A DNA stretch of 64,000 nucleotides from Eopsaltria australis (lineage: Eukaryota > Chordata > Aves > Passeriformes > Petroicidae), in assembly GCA_034509425.1 (NCBI GenBank), contig JAVTVJ010000076.1, positions 372,001 through 436,000 of the forward strand. The letters run 5' to 3'. The position numbers and the translations under genes were made by a program. The notes beneath the pieces were generated by a model. It worked only from the letters and a program-made list of their open reading frames with translations. It was not told where the DNA came from and did not search any database. Below are positions 10,301 to 24,883 of this stretch, piece after piece. Position 1 is the first letter of the stretch. Each line of letters begins with the position of its first letter.

Positions 10301-13300
10301 AAGAAAAGGAAAAAGAAAACATCAGTGTTAGTTATGAGGTTTTGTCGTCTTCAGATTCAGGAACTTGGAGATGTGTCAGTCATTCCAGATTTTCCATCCT
10401 CTCAGAAGAGGTAATTCAGCAATCCCTGTCTTAATTGATAATGTAGCATTGCTTTGCAAAGGTCACTACTAGTAAGAGAAAAGTAGATATTCTTCTATTT
10501 TTTGTATAATATTCTGTCTCCTTCTATTAATGTATCGGATATTTATCAGTGTTAATATTTCTGATAGTACATATTATTAAGTGTTAGCAAAGAAATTTAA
10601 GAAATAGGCATGGTTACACAGATCATGACAGTATTTGTGTGCAAGATATTCCATATATTTTCCTTTAATACAGAAGTGGATACTATGTACTGTACTTACC
10701 AATGATAGTAATGATTTATAGTTTAATTACACATTATTTGGCGCCTGCTGATTGTTCAGTCATAAATATGTTAGTACCTGATTTGCATTTGTTTCACCAT
10801 GTTTAGAATTGCATTTATTTAAACCCATGTTTCAGAGTTTCATCTCCTAGATGCCCCAATAAGCCAAGAACATTTTCTCCCCTTAATATATAATTTGGCT
10901 ACTAGGATTTTCAGAGGGGCATGAAAGAGGACATAGAAAGAGAATTGTGGGGTTTGGACAAGGATTGTTTGTACCATTGGTAATTAGCCAAAACTGCACA
11001 AGTGGTCTGATAGTCCTCCTGCTATTCATAATTTTCTCTAAAACTTGCCATGTTTATTCACCCATGGATAAGCTGTTCATCATATTAGAGAACAGAGGGG
11101 CATTCCTCTAGGGCCAGACTGATAGAACCCAAAGGAATTCAAAGCCTTTTATTTTTCCTGCACTTCTACATTCTGCCATGTAATCCACTCCTAGGACTAT
11201 ACAGGCATTTTCACCTAAGTAGATCCTTGCTACCACAGGAACTTAGATCACAGCAAAGTCTTTAATCTTTCCTATAGTACTCTGATGGCACAGGCCATAT
11301 AATAGGATTTTAGTCTTCCTGACTCTTAGTCTGGCTCGTGAGGTTATAGGCTGCTGGAACTCTTTTGTGGCAGGATTGTCAAGAGGATTGATAAACTGGA
11401 TGCTCTCTGGATTAAAAGGGAAAAAAAAAAAAACCAAACCCAAAAGGTTGCCTTATGGTTTGCATAAAATGATTAGGAGTAAGGCTTGATAACCCTAGTT
11501 GGGCTTTGTGCCTGATGTTCAACCACATTTAAATTGGGCATTCGAGGATGCAAACCCTCTACAGCAACTCAGCAAGGTGCCTTTGGTGTAATCAAAACAA
11601 AAGCAGTGAGGGGTGATGCATGACAGTTTATGGTTGGACACTGAGCAATGGCTCAGGTTGAAATAGAATTTGTCTCTGCTCTTTTGGCGTGATTTGAAAA
11701 CACAATCTGAAAACTGATTTATCTTTTGGAAGTGTCTCTCTCTACTATTGTGGGGTGTGAAAATATCAGACTTCTCCATAAAAAAAGCCCAACCCTCCCC
11801 CTAAAACCTAAAGGGAGTGTCTGGTTATAGTAATGACAAGATGTACAGAGTTTGCCAATTTAGGTCTTTGTTTTCCCATGTCTGCATATGACTTTTGGAT
11901 AAAGGGTAATAAAAATAAAGCCAAAAAAAGTCAAGAAAGGAATATGGACTCAATTACTTTGCTTTTAAGAACCATGTTTGCTTTGAAATAAGCCTTAGAT
12001 TATTACAATAGAGTTTATAAATTAAATAACATATTTTCATTTACTTCTTCATATTTTTTATAAATTACCACAGTTAATCAGAAAAATTGTCTGAATAGTC
12101 ACCTAATTTCAAAGTCTCCCATCATTTTGAGAGTTAGAAATACAGGGATCAAAAATAAATTCTTTATGTATTGAAAACAGAGATTCTGTAATATCTAAAC
12201 CAAATATCAGAACAACAAACAAAATAATCCTTTTTGTAAATTGCAGTTCTGGTATAAGCTTTCTTTTAAGTCACAGGAGCCAGTTATGAATGCAGTACAA
12301 AAGTCAATTTAACAAAATAACAGTTAGTTTTGGTTTGGATATATTGTACTTTTAATATGGGGTTTTGCCTTTCTGATTAAGTATTTGTACAAGGAGAAGC
12401 AGGTTACTTTACCAGCTGAAATTGTTCCTATAATTGGTCAAACAGAACATCAGACAAATGATTTTTGTTATGCATTTCAAATGAGAGCAGAATGGAGTAT
12501 TGTCTCAAGATTCCTGTAGCTGCCCTCCCAGAGCAGCTACGCTGCACCCAGGTATGAAATCAGTTTAACTGAGGCTTTTAGCACTCCTTGTTGGCTTTTC
12601 AGACGCCTTGCTTACATTTGTTTTTCTTTTAAATTCCATTAAACATTTCGTCCATACTGAACTGCTGTTTTTTGCATTCATGATCATGGAAATAGGAATA
12701 GGAATTACTATTTATCCATGTGCTTGTTTGTCCAAGTTTTATGCTGTGACCATCACTCACCTGAGAGCTGATCACAGTCATTGAAAATCTAAGGTCTGAA
12801 CTCTGTTTTTACTTTCCTTTGTTCTGCAAGGCCTACTTTGGAGGAGAAAAAAAAAAGGTGTTTAAGAGACCTATTTTATGGCCCAGTTGATGTCCACTAG
12901 CACAGCTTCTAGTGCCAGCACAAGGCTGAGAGCAAAAGCATGTGATAAGGGTCATGTCCCAGCACAGCTGCCTCTTCCAAAGGTAGTCACACTAATGTGC
13001 AATCTGGTGCGTGCAGTTTGGTTTTGACAGCACAACAGTGCTCAGGGACCTCCCCGTGCTAAGCACAGAAACTTGTATCAAGCTCATTTCTGCCTCCAAG
13101 AATTCAGAAAAAATGATGTTTTACTTAGGAAATCGAGAGTTTTGGAGACAGCTTGTTCCCTTTCCCTTTCTGTTTTCACTCTCTGCTCAGCAGACACATC
13201 TGGGTTCTATCAAAATCCATCCATCTTGCAGTCATGGCTATAGAAGTCACTTGTCATGCTTTGTGAGACTACAGTTGGGCACACAGGATCAAAGAGCCGA

Positions 13301-13471
13301 ATGACATTTTGGAAGAAAAAAAAGAATCCAATTTTTTATCTAGATATTCAGTAAGAAGGTAGTAGAAATATCAGAACCCTGGTCTCATATTCAGTTTGGG
13401 GCTGATGCTGCCACGTTTGCTACGGTGTTTTGAATGGTCTCTATACCACCAGCTGAGGCAGAAATTTAAAG

Positions 13472-14112
13472 GCAGGCACTGCGCAGGATCACCCTAAGAA
13501 TCCCACCCATGTGCCTGAGAGTGTTGTCCAAATGCTTCTTGAACTCTGTTGGGCTTGGTGCTGTGACCACTTCCCTGAGGAGCCTGTTCCAGTGGCCAGT
13601 CATCCTCTGGGATAAGAACTTTTTCTTAATCTCTGACCTAAACTTCCCATGGCACAGCTTCATGCACTTCCCTTGGGTTCTGTCACTGGTCACCACAGAG
13701 GTCAGTCCCTGTCCCTCCTCTTCCCCTCATAAGGATGCTGTAAACCACCATGATGTCTTCCCTCAGTCTCCTTTTTTCCAGGCTGAACAGACCAAGTGCT
13801 CTCAGCTGCTCCTCAAGTGGCTTCCCCTCAAGACCCTTTACCATCCTCAGGGCCCTTCTTTGGATGCTCTCTAACAGCTTCTTTGGATGCAGCCAAGGAT
13901 ACAGTTGTCTTACTGGCCTGCAAGCATGCATTGTGGGTCATGTTCAACCTTTGATCCACCAGTTCCCCCAAATCCTGGTCATCAGGGCTGTTTTTAGTAC
14001 ATTTCATCCCCTGGACTGTATTGATACCAGTGGTTGCCCTGACCCAGGTATGGGACCTTGAAACTTTGCCTTGTTGAACCTCATGAGGTTCCTGTGGTTC
14101 CACTGGGCCTTC
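13472..14112 (-). mobile_element. CR1 LINE fragment with ORF2 C-terminal remnant
   Basis: On the minus strand it reads LGELVDQRLNM, then QRRALRMVKGLEGKP, LRALGLFSLEKRRLREDI, and FLSQRMTGHWNRLLREVV. These correspond in order to the C-terminal part of the CR1 ORF2 protein (endonuclease-reverse transcriptase). Frames shift several times, so it is dead. It lacks the final tail octamers and carries an internal deletion of about 100 bases near 13878. The positive-strand open frames over this interval are antisense shadows. Confidence 0.93.
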
Positions 14113-17100
14113 CAGAAAAACCTGGCCTATAGAAATTACAACAACTTTGAAAAAATTTATAGGTTACTATAATACTATAATTTTTAATAATTATTATTTA
14201 AATACTTATTGATTTTAAAGAAGTGGAACCCCACAGAAATATGAAGAGGGGCAATACCAGTTTGTTGTGGGTTGATTTGACTGCACCATACTTTTTCTGT
14301 AATATAACACATGTAGATCTACTGTACGTATTAAGCAGAGTCATGATATACTGCAGTTGCCTCTGGGGCAGTTATTAGCTCGCTCAGCCTCTTCAAGTAT
14401 AAAAGCAGAAGCAATCTGATCACGTCTACAGGCATAAATCTGCAAAAATATTGTCTTCTTTTTTTTTTTCTTTGAGTTGTCATGGCAGTATTCTCAGCGG
14501 ATCTTCTCTTTCAGCTGAGATGCATTTAAGTATATGTAGTCAGCAAAAAACTGGAATTCACACTCTAAATAATTTTTGCTGAAAATTGAGGTTATCACTC
14601 CTAGTTATTTTGGTTTTAAGCACTGGTTGCTGTCTATCATCTAAACTAATTTGTGTACCAAGAAATAAAACATCATGTTAATCATTTGGAGCATACAGAA
14701 AGAAATGAATCAGCTCTTAGTAGTGGATGAAGATGCAGAATTGCAGAGATATTTTGCTGAATGAGCAAAACCTAAAAAGCTCTTTAGATTGATAATTCTT
14801 TGGTCCTTGTATCCTCAGATGGTAGCCCTTGTCATATCTAAAAGTTTGCCTTTTGCTCATTTTGTATAATGCCCTTACAAAATGCAAGTTGGTACTGCAT
14901 TTATTATCTGAAATTTAGTATATGTTTTCCTTCTCACCTTTGCTCCTTTCTGTCCTCTTTTTGAAGAGTCCCATTACTTCTACATTTTTTTTCATAACTC
15001 ATCTGTATTTTCACATTTTTGAATGGTTGCCAAAACAGTAGTGGAATTACTGGGTTTACCTGTATGCTCTTTGTCTGATTTCCAGATGGAAGTCTTTTTT
15101 CTTGTGGTTCACTTGCCAGGATTTGTCCTCAGGTGATAATAACTTTAATGTACTTTCTGCCAGTTTCTATTTCATCATGTTACTTCTTGCACTTGAGGAT
15201 TCAGCAAACCTGACAAACCAGCAAAATGCAAAAGGGAACAGAATTGCCACAGCAAAAACATTTGGTAGCAAGGGGATAAGGGGTACAGGAGATAGGTTTT
15301 GGTTTTATTAATAATAAAAGCAATAATAAAACTACAAAGATGCAGGGAATTCTTTTTGCAATCTGAAGTATTAGTTGGTGTTCAGCAACCAACCAGGGGC
15401 AGGAGAGGTGGTGAAAGCAAAATTGAACTTGTTTGTTTTCTCCGGATGTCATTATTGCCTGATGTCTTGACATTTCTTAAAGCGCCTCAGAAGGAACAGC
15501 TGTGTGATTCCTTTGTTTTCTGATACATTTGTGGGTTAGGTCAATGTTCGTTTCATTTCACACTGAAGGGAGGGCTGAGGCAAGAAAGTTAACAAATGTT
15601 TTTGTGGATTGCACGTGGAACAGGGGGAGGGCTTAATTTTCAACCCCTTTGTCATAGCTTAGTCCTAAGGCAGCAGCTGAACTGAACCTGCCTGTGCTGT
15701 TTGTTGAATAGCTCTGTTTTAACCCATCTATGTGGAAGGGTGTCTGAAATCTGTTCTCATTGGACTTTGAAGGGTCCTTGCTGGTTGTGGCCACTCTTGA
15801 GGTGCAGCATCAAGCTCAGTCCCTTTGCTGGGGACTCTCAGTGACTTCCTAGATCCATGAGCATGGGTATGTTGATAGGATTTCCATCTTTTTGAGGTTA
15901 GTGGTTCTTCATGTTACCACAGAAAGCTGCGGTGGGTAGTGGGTTCTTTGTTGAAGGGGGCAGTTTGCCTCAGCCCTTTCTATGGATGAGAAATTTCAGC
16001 TAAAGACAGGGCTATGCTCTTGAGGTGAGGCACATCCTGACTTGGAGGTGCAAAACAATTACTCAACCAGCACCACTTCAGGCTTTTCCATCAATGTATT
16101 ATGTTCCTTTCAGCAGTTTGAGCTGACCTTATTGCTGGGATGTTGTACTGGGCTGGTCAACATAGTTTAACCAGTTATTGTACTGCTGAATTGGTAAACA
16201 TGGAGTAAGGGGAGAAAATACTGAAAAGTCAAGAGCAAAGCAATGGCAGAAAAAGTCATTAAATGTAGATGGAACTTCTTTTAAAAGGTATTTTTCTTCA
16301 AATACAGAAGTTTACAAAGAAGCCACTATTGTGGACCACAGTTCAGCAGAGTGCTTAGTACTGTTCTCATATAACTGATACAGTCTGTGTTGGTGGGACT
16401 TGATATTGCAGGCAATTCTTTGAGTGCTGAAGTTAACCCAAAAGTTAAATACCCTTCTGAACTGCAAAGTAGCAGTCCAACCTGCAGTTGTTCTTTTTTT
16501 TTCCTAAATTCATGCTATTGTTTTTTCCATTTCTATATAAAAGAAAAATCCTTTAAAAATCCATCTGCTATGTAAATTGTGAGGATTTTTAAAAAAATTA
16601 AGATGGTTTCAAAATTGAATTTATCAACTAGAGAGAAAATGCTACTTCTGCATTTGTTTGTAATTTTAAATTTATCTTGAAACTACAGTGGAGTTTCAAC
16701 AAAAGCAGCAGACAAGAGGGGGAAAGAAAATAACATTTTTGTGGAGATCTTGCACTCAGGTTCAATCCAACAAAGGTTTTTAAAGGACACACGCAAAAAA
16801 AAATTAATCGCTGCAATGACTGATCTTTGTCTACAGCAGCACTAGTGGGAAAAATTAGTGAAGCAGAGTACCAGTTGATCTGAAAGTATTAGAAAGCATT
16901 ATTACTGTATCTGATTATTAGATGCAGAAGTTCAGACATCAAGATGCAGGAGATTTGGGCTGGAAGTCAGCAATCACTACTCTATCCTTACTTCCCCATG
17001 CTTGAAAATTCAATAAGAATAACTAGCAAAGCCCTCCAGACTTAAACAGCCCACATATTTCTGCAACCATAAATAAATAAACCTATATGAAAAATTGAAT

Positions 17101-18424
17101 GGCTGTATTGTTCTTATTCTTCTAATGCGAAATATTTCCCTGGTAAACCACTCAGTTATCTTTGTCATTTGTTCTTAATCCGTTAGAGGGTTGTAAACAG
17201 CCAATGGCAAAACTCCAATGAGGCTTTATAGAAGCTATTATCTAAAATTTATTTAAAAAATTAAACATTTTTATGTTCATAGGAAGGCAGTAGTCCAGTT
17301 GGAAAGGTTTAAAAAGGTGAGGCACAGTTAAACAATTTCTGAAATTCTCTGCTGGAGACATAGTGGGCTATTCCTGGCTGATCTGTTGTATTAACTTATA
17401 AAAAGTAATTGTACTGGTTGATTTACCATTTACTTGATTTACAACAGTACTTGTTTCCGTAGAAATAAATACTTCTTATAAATGGCATCATACATATAAG
17501 GCATAAACAAACATGGACTTCTTCTTTTTCCTATAAAATATAAGGGAAAAACTGGGAGAGTCGTCTTTGTGTATAAACTGTATGAACTTTTATGGGATGT
17601 GGTTGCATCAGCTTTTGTCATGCTTTGATCTTTATTCAGTATGAGTTCTTTATTAAAGTTTTGTCATCACTGTCTTGACCTGAGGTATTGCATGTCTGTA
17701 GTAGTTTTTCAGAGATACTGGAAAAGCTTTAGGTATTCCATGAAATCATTTTTTTTTAAATATGACAGAAAGTGTTCTGGAAGGTGCTTTAATTGGAGGA
17801 CTGGTAGATCAGGTTGTGGTGAGTTGGCCCCAGCTGGCAGCTCCCACGGAACCATGCTCTCACTGCCCCTGCATCAGGGAGAAAATCGGGAAAAGCTGGA
17901 GAGGTAAAGTGCATGAAATTAAATAAAATAAAATTAGAGAATTCTCACCAGTTCCTGTCACAGGCAAAACAGCCCCTCTGAGGGAGTGCCTGCTTCAGCA
18001 TGGGCTTATCCTTCAGCTGTGGTCTCTTTGTGGATGTGCCTTCTTTGCCATGCAGTGCCATCTACTCCTCTGGTCTGGTTGTTTCCTCATTCTCTTCTCC
18101 TGGGTCTTTCATTAAAGATGTTTTCACAGAGATGCCACCAGCTTGGCTGAAGGACTCAGCTGTGTCTGTCATGGTCCATTTGGATCTCTCATATTTACAG
18201 GACAAGATACTCTGTAAATTAAACTTTCTTTTATTAGCTCCTCAGGTAATACGTCAAACAAACTAGTTGCAACCATTTTCACAATAAGCAATCTCTCTTA
18301 TGTCCTAGAAGATAATGGTTTAAACATTAGCTCTTCAAATTGATGAAGAATTGGCGAGTTATTTGTGCTCTCACTTTCAAGTCTTCCCCTTTTCTGAGAA
18401 GCAAATAATACTTGATTGTGTGGA

Positions 18425-18772
18425 TCTAGGGAAACCTCATAGCACCTTTCAGGATCTGAAGGGACTGCAAGAGGTCTGGAGAGAGACTTTTTACAAGGGT
18501 GTGTAGTGACAGGACAAAGGAGTTAGTTTAAACTTAAAGGAAGCAGGTTTAAACTCAATACGAAGAAGAAATCCTCTGTGTGTGTGGAAAGGTACTGGCA
18601 CAGGTTGTCCAGAAAAGGTATGGATGGCCCATCCCTGGCAGTGTTCAAGGCCAGGTTGGATTGGGCTTTGAGGAATCTGGTCCAGTGGAAGGTGTCCCTG
18701 GCAGGGGGATTGGAACTGGGTGGTCTTTAAAGTCCCTTCCAACATAAAACATTCTGTAAGTTGATTCTATAA
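18425..18772 (+). mobile_element. CR1 LINE 3' fragment
   Basis: It shows the end of ORF2 and the 3' UTR: GACTTTTTACAAGGGTGTGT, GTGACAGGACAAAGG, GGCCCATCCCTGGCAGTGTT, GTGTCCCTGGCAGGGGGATT, then CCCTTCCAACATAAAACATT and a GATTCTATAA-like end. It belongs to a different subfamily from the copies at 19988 and 27712, judged by the tail. Confidence 0.92.
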
Positions 18773-19061
18773 GTTGATGCAAAGAACTGTACTGGGTGAA
18801 ACCAAAGGCCTGTTTAAGCCCTTATACCAAATAATGTACAGAATATTGTGGAAGGAGTTTCAAGGGAAAAGAGAAGTTACCTGCTCCTGGTATATACATT
18901 TCACATATTTCAGATTGCTGCTAAATGAACGTTTGTTTCGTCAAATAAGATACTTTCTGAAATATGCTTTAGAGGGATGTTGCATTTTAGTGAACACTGA
19001 AGTATTTTTATAACATTTAAATTGGTGTAGCATTTTCTCATTAAACAGTGCAATTTTAAGT

Positions 19062-19098
19062 GAAGAAGTAGAGGGGAGATGAAGAAGTAGAGGGGAGA
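19062..19098. repeat. 19-base tandem duplication
   Basis: GAAGAAGTAGAGGGGAGAT occurs at 19062-19080 and is repeated (18 of 19 bases) at 19081-19098. This is a simple local duplication. Confidence 0.9.
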
Positions 19099-19987
19099 AG
19101 CAGCATTCTGTCTTTGTTTCCTCACCTCCACTCTGCAAAACTACATGAGTTTCCTTGAAAAGTCATTGGGTCATTTCAGACATCAGTTTTCTTGGAAAAA
19201 GTACAGTTTTTACGTTAGGCTGCATACCATTTTTTTCTTTGAAAAATTTTGTATCTTTTTTTAAAGAATCTGTTTATCAAAATTGTATTTATGCTGCATT
19301 GTGAAGTGTTTTTGAAAGGTTGTTTTTTTTGGTTTTTTTTTTAACTAGGCAAGCCTGTAGGGTGTTTTAATGCTGCTTGTTTGCTTTTTAAAATCAGTAT
19401 TATTTTCTAAACTTTGCTTGATTTGTCAAGTATTTTGGTCCTTCTGACATTGTTTTTCAATTTGACTGTGAATATTTGGAGCCCTAAAAAGAATTTACTA
19501 GGAGACAAACCAAAATAGTTTAATGCACAGTAAATGACATACTGTTTAAGATCACTTGTTTCCTTGTCCCTTGCACCGGGGGTTTTCAATCTCTCTCCTC
19601 TCACCTCTTTTGCTTCTCAATAGATAATTACATCCTGCTTCCTTTTGGATACCCGTTTTTATGAGATAGTAAGGAATTAGGGAATACAAAAATTATTTCC
19701 AGTATTTAATCCTTCATATCTGATATTTCCATTTCATCGTGACTACTTAGCAGCTCTGACATTCAGATTTGCTCTAGAGCTTCTTTGGCAAAGGATGACA
19801 TCTTGTTCCAGAAAATACCTGTAATGTCAGTCCTTGTGTGACATTTCTGAGCAGACAGCCCACAAATATCCTATACCCTCCCCCTAAAAAGACATTGTAA
19901 CTGAAATCATGACCTTATTGAAATCTTCAAGAGCTGTGTGCTCTGAATTTTACCTTTGGGTAAAACAGATATGTCTGACCTCTGAAG

Positions 19988-20262
19988 GATCACAGAATAT
20001 CCTGAGTTGGAAGGGATTCCCAAGGGTCACAGAGTCCAACTCCTGGTCCTGCACAGCACCATCCGTAAGAGTCCAGCCGTGTCCCTTAGAGCATTGTCCA
20101 AATACTGCTTGAACTCTATCAGGCTGGTGCTGTGACCACTTCCCTGGGGATCCTGTTCCAGTGCCCAGCCACCCTCTGAGTGAAGAAGGTTTTCCCTGCT
20201 ATCCAACCTAAATCTCTCCTGACATAACTTCGGGCCATTCCCATGGGTCTTGTCACTGCTCC
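19988..20262 (-). mobile_element. CR1 LINE 3' fragment
   Basis: It begins with ATCACAGAATATCCTGAGTT, the reverse complement of the CR1 tail, and continues into TGTGACCACTTCCCTGGGGA. On the minus strand it ends an ORF2 remnant reading FFTQRVAGHWNRIPREVV. It is the same subfamily as the copy at 27712. Confidence 0.92.
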
Positions 20263-21126
20263 TTTCATTTCTACAGTACCACCCATAAAGTGCAGGGAAT
20301 ATAAACCTGAGCAGGTAAAGAGAGCTCTCAGCTGTACTTTGGAAATGGAGGCTGGAATTGCATCTTTTTGGAGAGATAAGAAATCCTCCATCGGCTATCC
20401 TGTGATTGTTAGAGTAGATTTCTAAGATTTAGTTAAACAAATCCTTTTAGGCTGCTCCTTACAGTTTGTCACCAAAAGTAATTTCAAAACTTTTTCTCAC
20501 ACCGCTTCTGTATTCAGTTCCTTTCAAAATTTTCCTCTTTTCGTGCAAGTATTCTGGCTGTGACTTTAAGGGGTTCTGATATTTAGGTGCTTGCTGCATT
20601 AGAATCTCAGTATAGAGAAGTCTTCTGAGTTCCACTAAGGTAAGCCAGGTATGAAGTTTAGTCCAAAGTAACAAAAAGGAAACATTTTAATTTTCAGACA
20701 TATATTTTCACTTCTGAATAGTGGCACAGAATCTAGTTAGGCAGCTGCACAGTTGTCCCAAAGTGAAACAGCTGTCTTGGCTCTAATCTTGCCCTCCTAT
20801 TCTTCCAATGAGGCTTTTTGATTAACTTTTTATTCTTAGGATAGCAATTTGTACCAAGGATCTAATTAGATCTTTATGTAACACAGCCAAAGCCCTCCTT
20901 TTGCATGTCTGTCTCACCTCAGTCCTGCTAATCTTGCAGCTTTCAGTATGGAGCATTCTGAAATATCTGATATTTCAAGCTATCTCCTCTGGCTGAAAAC
21001 AATTTCAGCTATTGAGAGTCGGGAACAGGGTTCGTTTGATTCTTTTGTCCCGGTAAGGAAAACTGTAACATATCTCTAAAATAAGGCGTGTTTTTAAATA
21101 TGAATTCTGAGGGTTAGGCTTCTTTT

Positions 21127-21139
21127 GGGGGGGGGGGGG
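21127..21139. repeat. G13 mononucleotide run
   Basis: Thirteen uninterrupted G residues in an otherwise AT-rich intron; length polymorphism and sequencing error are both likely here. Confidence 0.85.
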
Positions 21140-24100
21140 AGGGAAATGGATTAAACTGAACTCTGTTGAACTGAATGAACTCAGACCTCAGACCATGGTT
21201 CTTCTGTGTTTCTTTCTGATAAAAGGATGAGTAGTAAAAAACTGTCTTTTATAAAAGCTGGTGATTTTCTGGGCAGAGAATGCATAGTTCTTTATACCTG
21301 GAGTTAAAATATATTGCCAGTGTTTCTATTTTATCATTACTTTAATGATCAAGAAAAAGGTTATGTTACATAGAATTCTTATTTTCTTCAAAAAATGTAA
21401 TTTAGATATGGCTTTAAAATTATAATAAATATTAATAAACCTAAGTTGAACATATGGGTACTACTACTTACCACCAGATAGCATACAGTAATGTTGTATA
21501 TTGTATATAAAACAAAATAAGTGATTCCTTCTATGTTTACATCAAAATGTATTACTACTTTTAATTCCAAGTATTTTGAAGAAGCTATTTATTTATATTA
21601 ATGTCATGTTCATTGGAAATATTTTAATAGCAGATGGCTTTTGGTGATGGCGTTAGGTAAGCCAGGTAGAATGTGCTGGAAAGGAGAGAGTGTCTTTCTT
21701 TCTTCTCTGTATCTTCATTTTGTGTGACATATAAATGTAATGGGGTATTTTTAAATGAAAATATGCTAATATTGTGCAAAAGAGACACACATCTGAACTG
21801 TTAAGTGTGTGATCCACCACCTGAAGAATTACTCAGTTCTAACTGTGTCAGATCAGTATTATGCTAGTAAGTGAGCAAAAGGGTCTTCAATAACAGATGG
21901 ACTGATAGCAAAAAAATGCTTGAACCCCTGTTTGTGTATGTGTAGAGAGCTTATAGTTGAAGAAGACATTGCAAAATGTGTCACAAAGCATATAGTAGCA
22001 TGTGAAGGATGGGCTGACTTTAACTTTGGAGTCTCTTGCTTTCTCCTTATTACAGCTGCCCTAAAAAACCTTGTGCCTCCCACAGATTCTGTGTTCTTCT
22101 TGGTGTAATATTTTCTATGTCATTTTTCTCCCATTCCTCTGAAGCACACGATGTTCCCATTTCTTGTCCTCCCAGCCAAACATTTATTTAGTATCAGGGT
22201 CAGGTCTGCAGTGGGGTTTTTATATGTTAGTGCTCAGAATTGGTGCACCTGCCTGTGAAGTTGCTTAGCTTTTGGAAAGGACCATCACATTAGGTGTTAA
22301 TTTTTCCCAGACGTCCCATGGCGAAAGTCAGGATTTACAACAGGCTGAGAATGGTAAATGTGCTATTTCTGGCAGGCATCATAATTTGCTGGAGAAGGGG
22401 GATATGTTTCATGTGGAGGGTGGGATTGGTGCCTAAAAGGTAGGGTAGGAGGAGACTGGATCTCTCCAAATGGTTCGGGGAAAAGGCTGCCTCATGTCTG
22501 AATGTCAATTTCTTGGGATAGATGTTGAGTTGTTTACAAGGTTGAAAAGCTGTTGTACAGGCACAGGAGACATCTGAGTTCCTGAAGCTGGATATTTTTA
22601 GGACTGTGCTTTTTGATTCCTGTATTCTACCTGCCTCCTGCCTTAAGCAGACAGCTCTGTTTGTGTTTCTGAATGCTATGCTTAGTCCTTTTCCAGGTGT
22701 TCTCTCCTAGCGCCTGATGTATAGTGCATAACTTTCAGTTTCCTTTGCCAGGAAATGTTTTCTTTATCCTTTCTAACAATAATCAAAGCTTGTTTCTGAA
22801 AGCCCTCTCCTGGAGCTTTTCCATTAAAAAAAGAGATCCAAACCACCATCATATCAGAGACAGATATCCAGGTGCGGATTTTATTGTTACTGGTTTTGCT
22901 GTCATTAATAGAGGAAGAGGCTGCCTTGACACTGAACCGTTTATTGTTCCAGTGTTTCGGGGGGTGCTGTTCAGTGCGTGAAGGGTGGTTGTGACGTTTG
23001 AAGTTCACCTGATGGGTTTGCAAATCAATCTTCTCAATCTTGGTTCAGATGAGTTCTGACAGTTTTTAGGTTTTATGTCTTTGATTGTTGCATGTATTGT
23101 TTGAGACAGTGAAAGGTGAATGTTGTCTTTGTGTACAAGGGAAGTTGTTCCATTTTGTGGGATAAGTGGTTTTTAACTATATACATTCACACAGTAAATC
23201 CAGAGAGTGCAGAACCTTCTTAGTCCTGTCCAGGTCACTACTAATAATATATACAAAGAGCAGCATCCTAAATGTTTGTGTTTTATAAACGAGAAAATGT
23301 GTCTTGAAATCAGTAATGAAGACATCCTATAACCCAGGAACAGTCACGTTTCAAAGTGCTGCGTTGTATTTCTTTTTGTGCCTGCACCATGAGAAAAAGG
23401 GCTGTGTTACTTGCTGTTAGATAAGTCATTGTTCCCATTTATTTTAACTCAGTTTAAGACAATATTTTTTTTATTCAGTGTTTCTGCATCCAGTTCTGAC
23501 CGAAACAATGCTGTTGAGTATTGACAGAATGCTAAAATGTAAAGATGGGGAAAGACCTGATAGGTCACATCGCCCATCTGTCAGAATGTGCGTACTGCCT
23601 GCAGTACTCAATTCAGTGCTAACCTTAGTTTGTACAAGGAGGTTTAGGCAACAAACCTTCAACCTCTCCACTAGGGAGATCACACTATAGGTTGTTGAAT
23701 TTGCCACATAGCGGTACCTGTGTATAAAATCTACTTGGCTGCACTTGGCATGAAACTGAAAAATATTCCTATGGTAAAAATAGCAAAATATTAATTGAAA
23801 AACAGGCAAGTATAATTTTCTTGATATGAAGTGCTTTTCAGAATCATTAATAACATCAAAGAGTTATTTTATTTTTTTATATATTTCTTCCTTTTGCTTT
23901 TAGTCTGTTTTGTTTCTTAGTCCCATCTACACACTTAATAGGACCATAATAGGTCCTGTTCATCTATCTGCACCCGTAATCTGTTTTTTTCAAGTTCACA
24001 AGGTTGCTTTTCCCTTGATCATTTCTCAAGGGGAATTGCCTTCTTTTTTTCCCAGGCCTGAAATTTTAAGTGAGGGGCTGTTTTAAGGTCCTGTGCAACT

Positions 24101-24540
24101 TCTTTGAAAGAATGTTGGTTTTGCTGTACTCTCCAGTCATTTCCTTTGTGCTTCAGACTTACAATGGCCCTTGGCACTTTGTTTACTTAAGCAATGACAT
24201 ATCATATAGCTCCTTTTGTGGCACTGTTACTTCTTCTCGAGTTCAGTCCCTTTACATTGTTTCATTATTTTCCAAACCTATGGTGCCATGTTGCATTGAT
24301 TTTATATTTTGAAATTTTTTGCTTAATGCTATTTCTAAGAATTAAGAGGTCAACGGCAATGCATAGAGTATGTGAGGAGAAGTAGGTGTAGCTTTCTTTC
24401 TCCATGGAAAATGCCTTTTTGTATAGGATCTATAAGGGTGTAAATATATATATAAGTATAATCAATTGCTACTTTATGTGTTTCTGTTTTTACATGACAA
24501 CTTTTCTTGTGGATGCAGTATTGCTTCCACTTTCTCTTTG

Positions 24541-24883
24541 TAGAGTGATCTTATTGTGGCCTTGCATTACTTGGAAGGGTCTGAGTGAAATATGGGGAGA
24601 GATTTTTTAACAGGATCTGCTGTGACAGGATAAGGGCTAATGAAAGATGATGGATTTAGATTAGATTAGATATAAGAAAGTTTTTTGCAGTGATGGTGGT
24701 AAAATAGCAGCATAGGTTCTCAGAGAGGTGGTGAATGCCCTATCCCTGAAAATATTCAAGGTCATATTGGATGGGGCTCTGAATAACTATATCTAGTTGA
24801 AGATGACCCTGCTCATCACAGGGCCCTTGGACTGGATGAGCTTCAGGGGTCCTTTCTGACTCAAACCATTCCATGATTTTATG
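24541..24883 (+). mobile_element. CR1 LINE 3' fragment (degenerate)
   Basis: It carries the CR1 phrases CTTATTGTGGCCTTGCATTA, TGTGACAGGATAAGGGC, GAATGCCCTATCCCTGAAAA, GGATGGGGCTCTGAATAA, and CATTCCATGATTTTATGG at the end. It is more diverged than the copy at 18425 but of a similar type. Confidence 0.88.

Noticed and set aside
13509..14061. Plus-strand frames of 121 and 103 codons
   Set aside because: They are antisense to the CR1 ORF2 remnant, whose protein matches lie on the minus strand.
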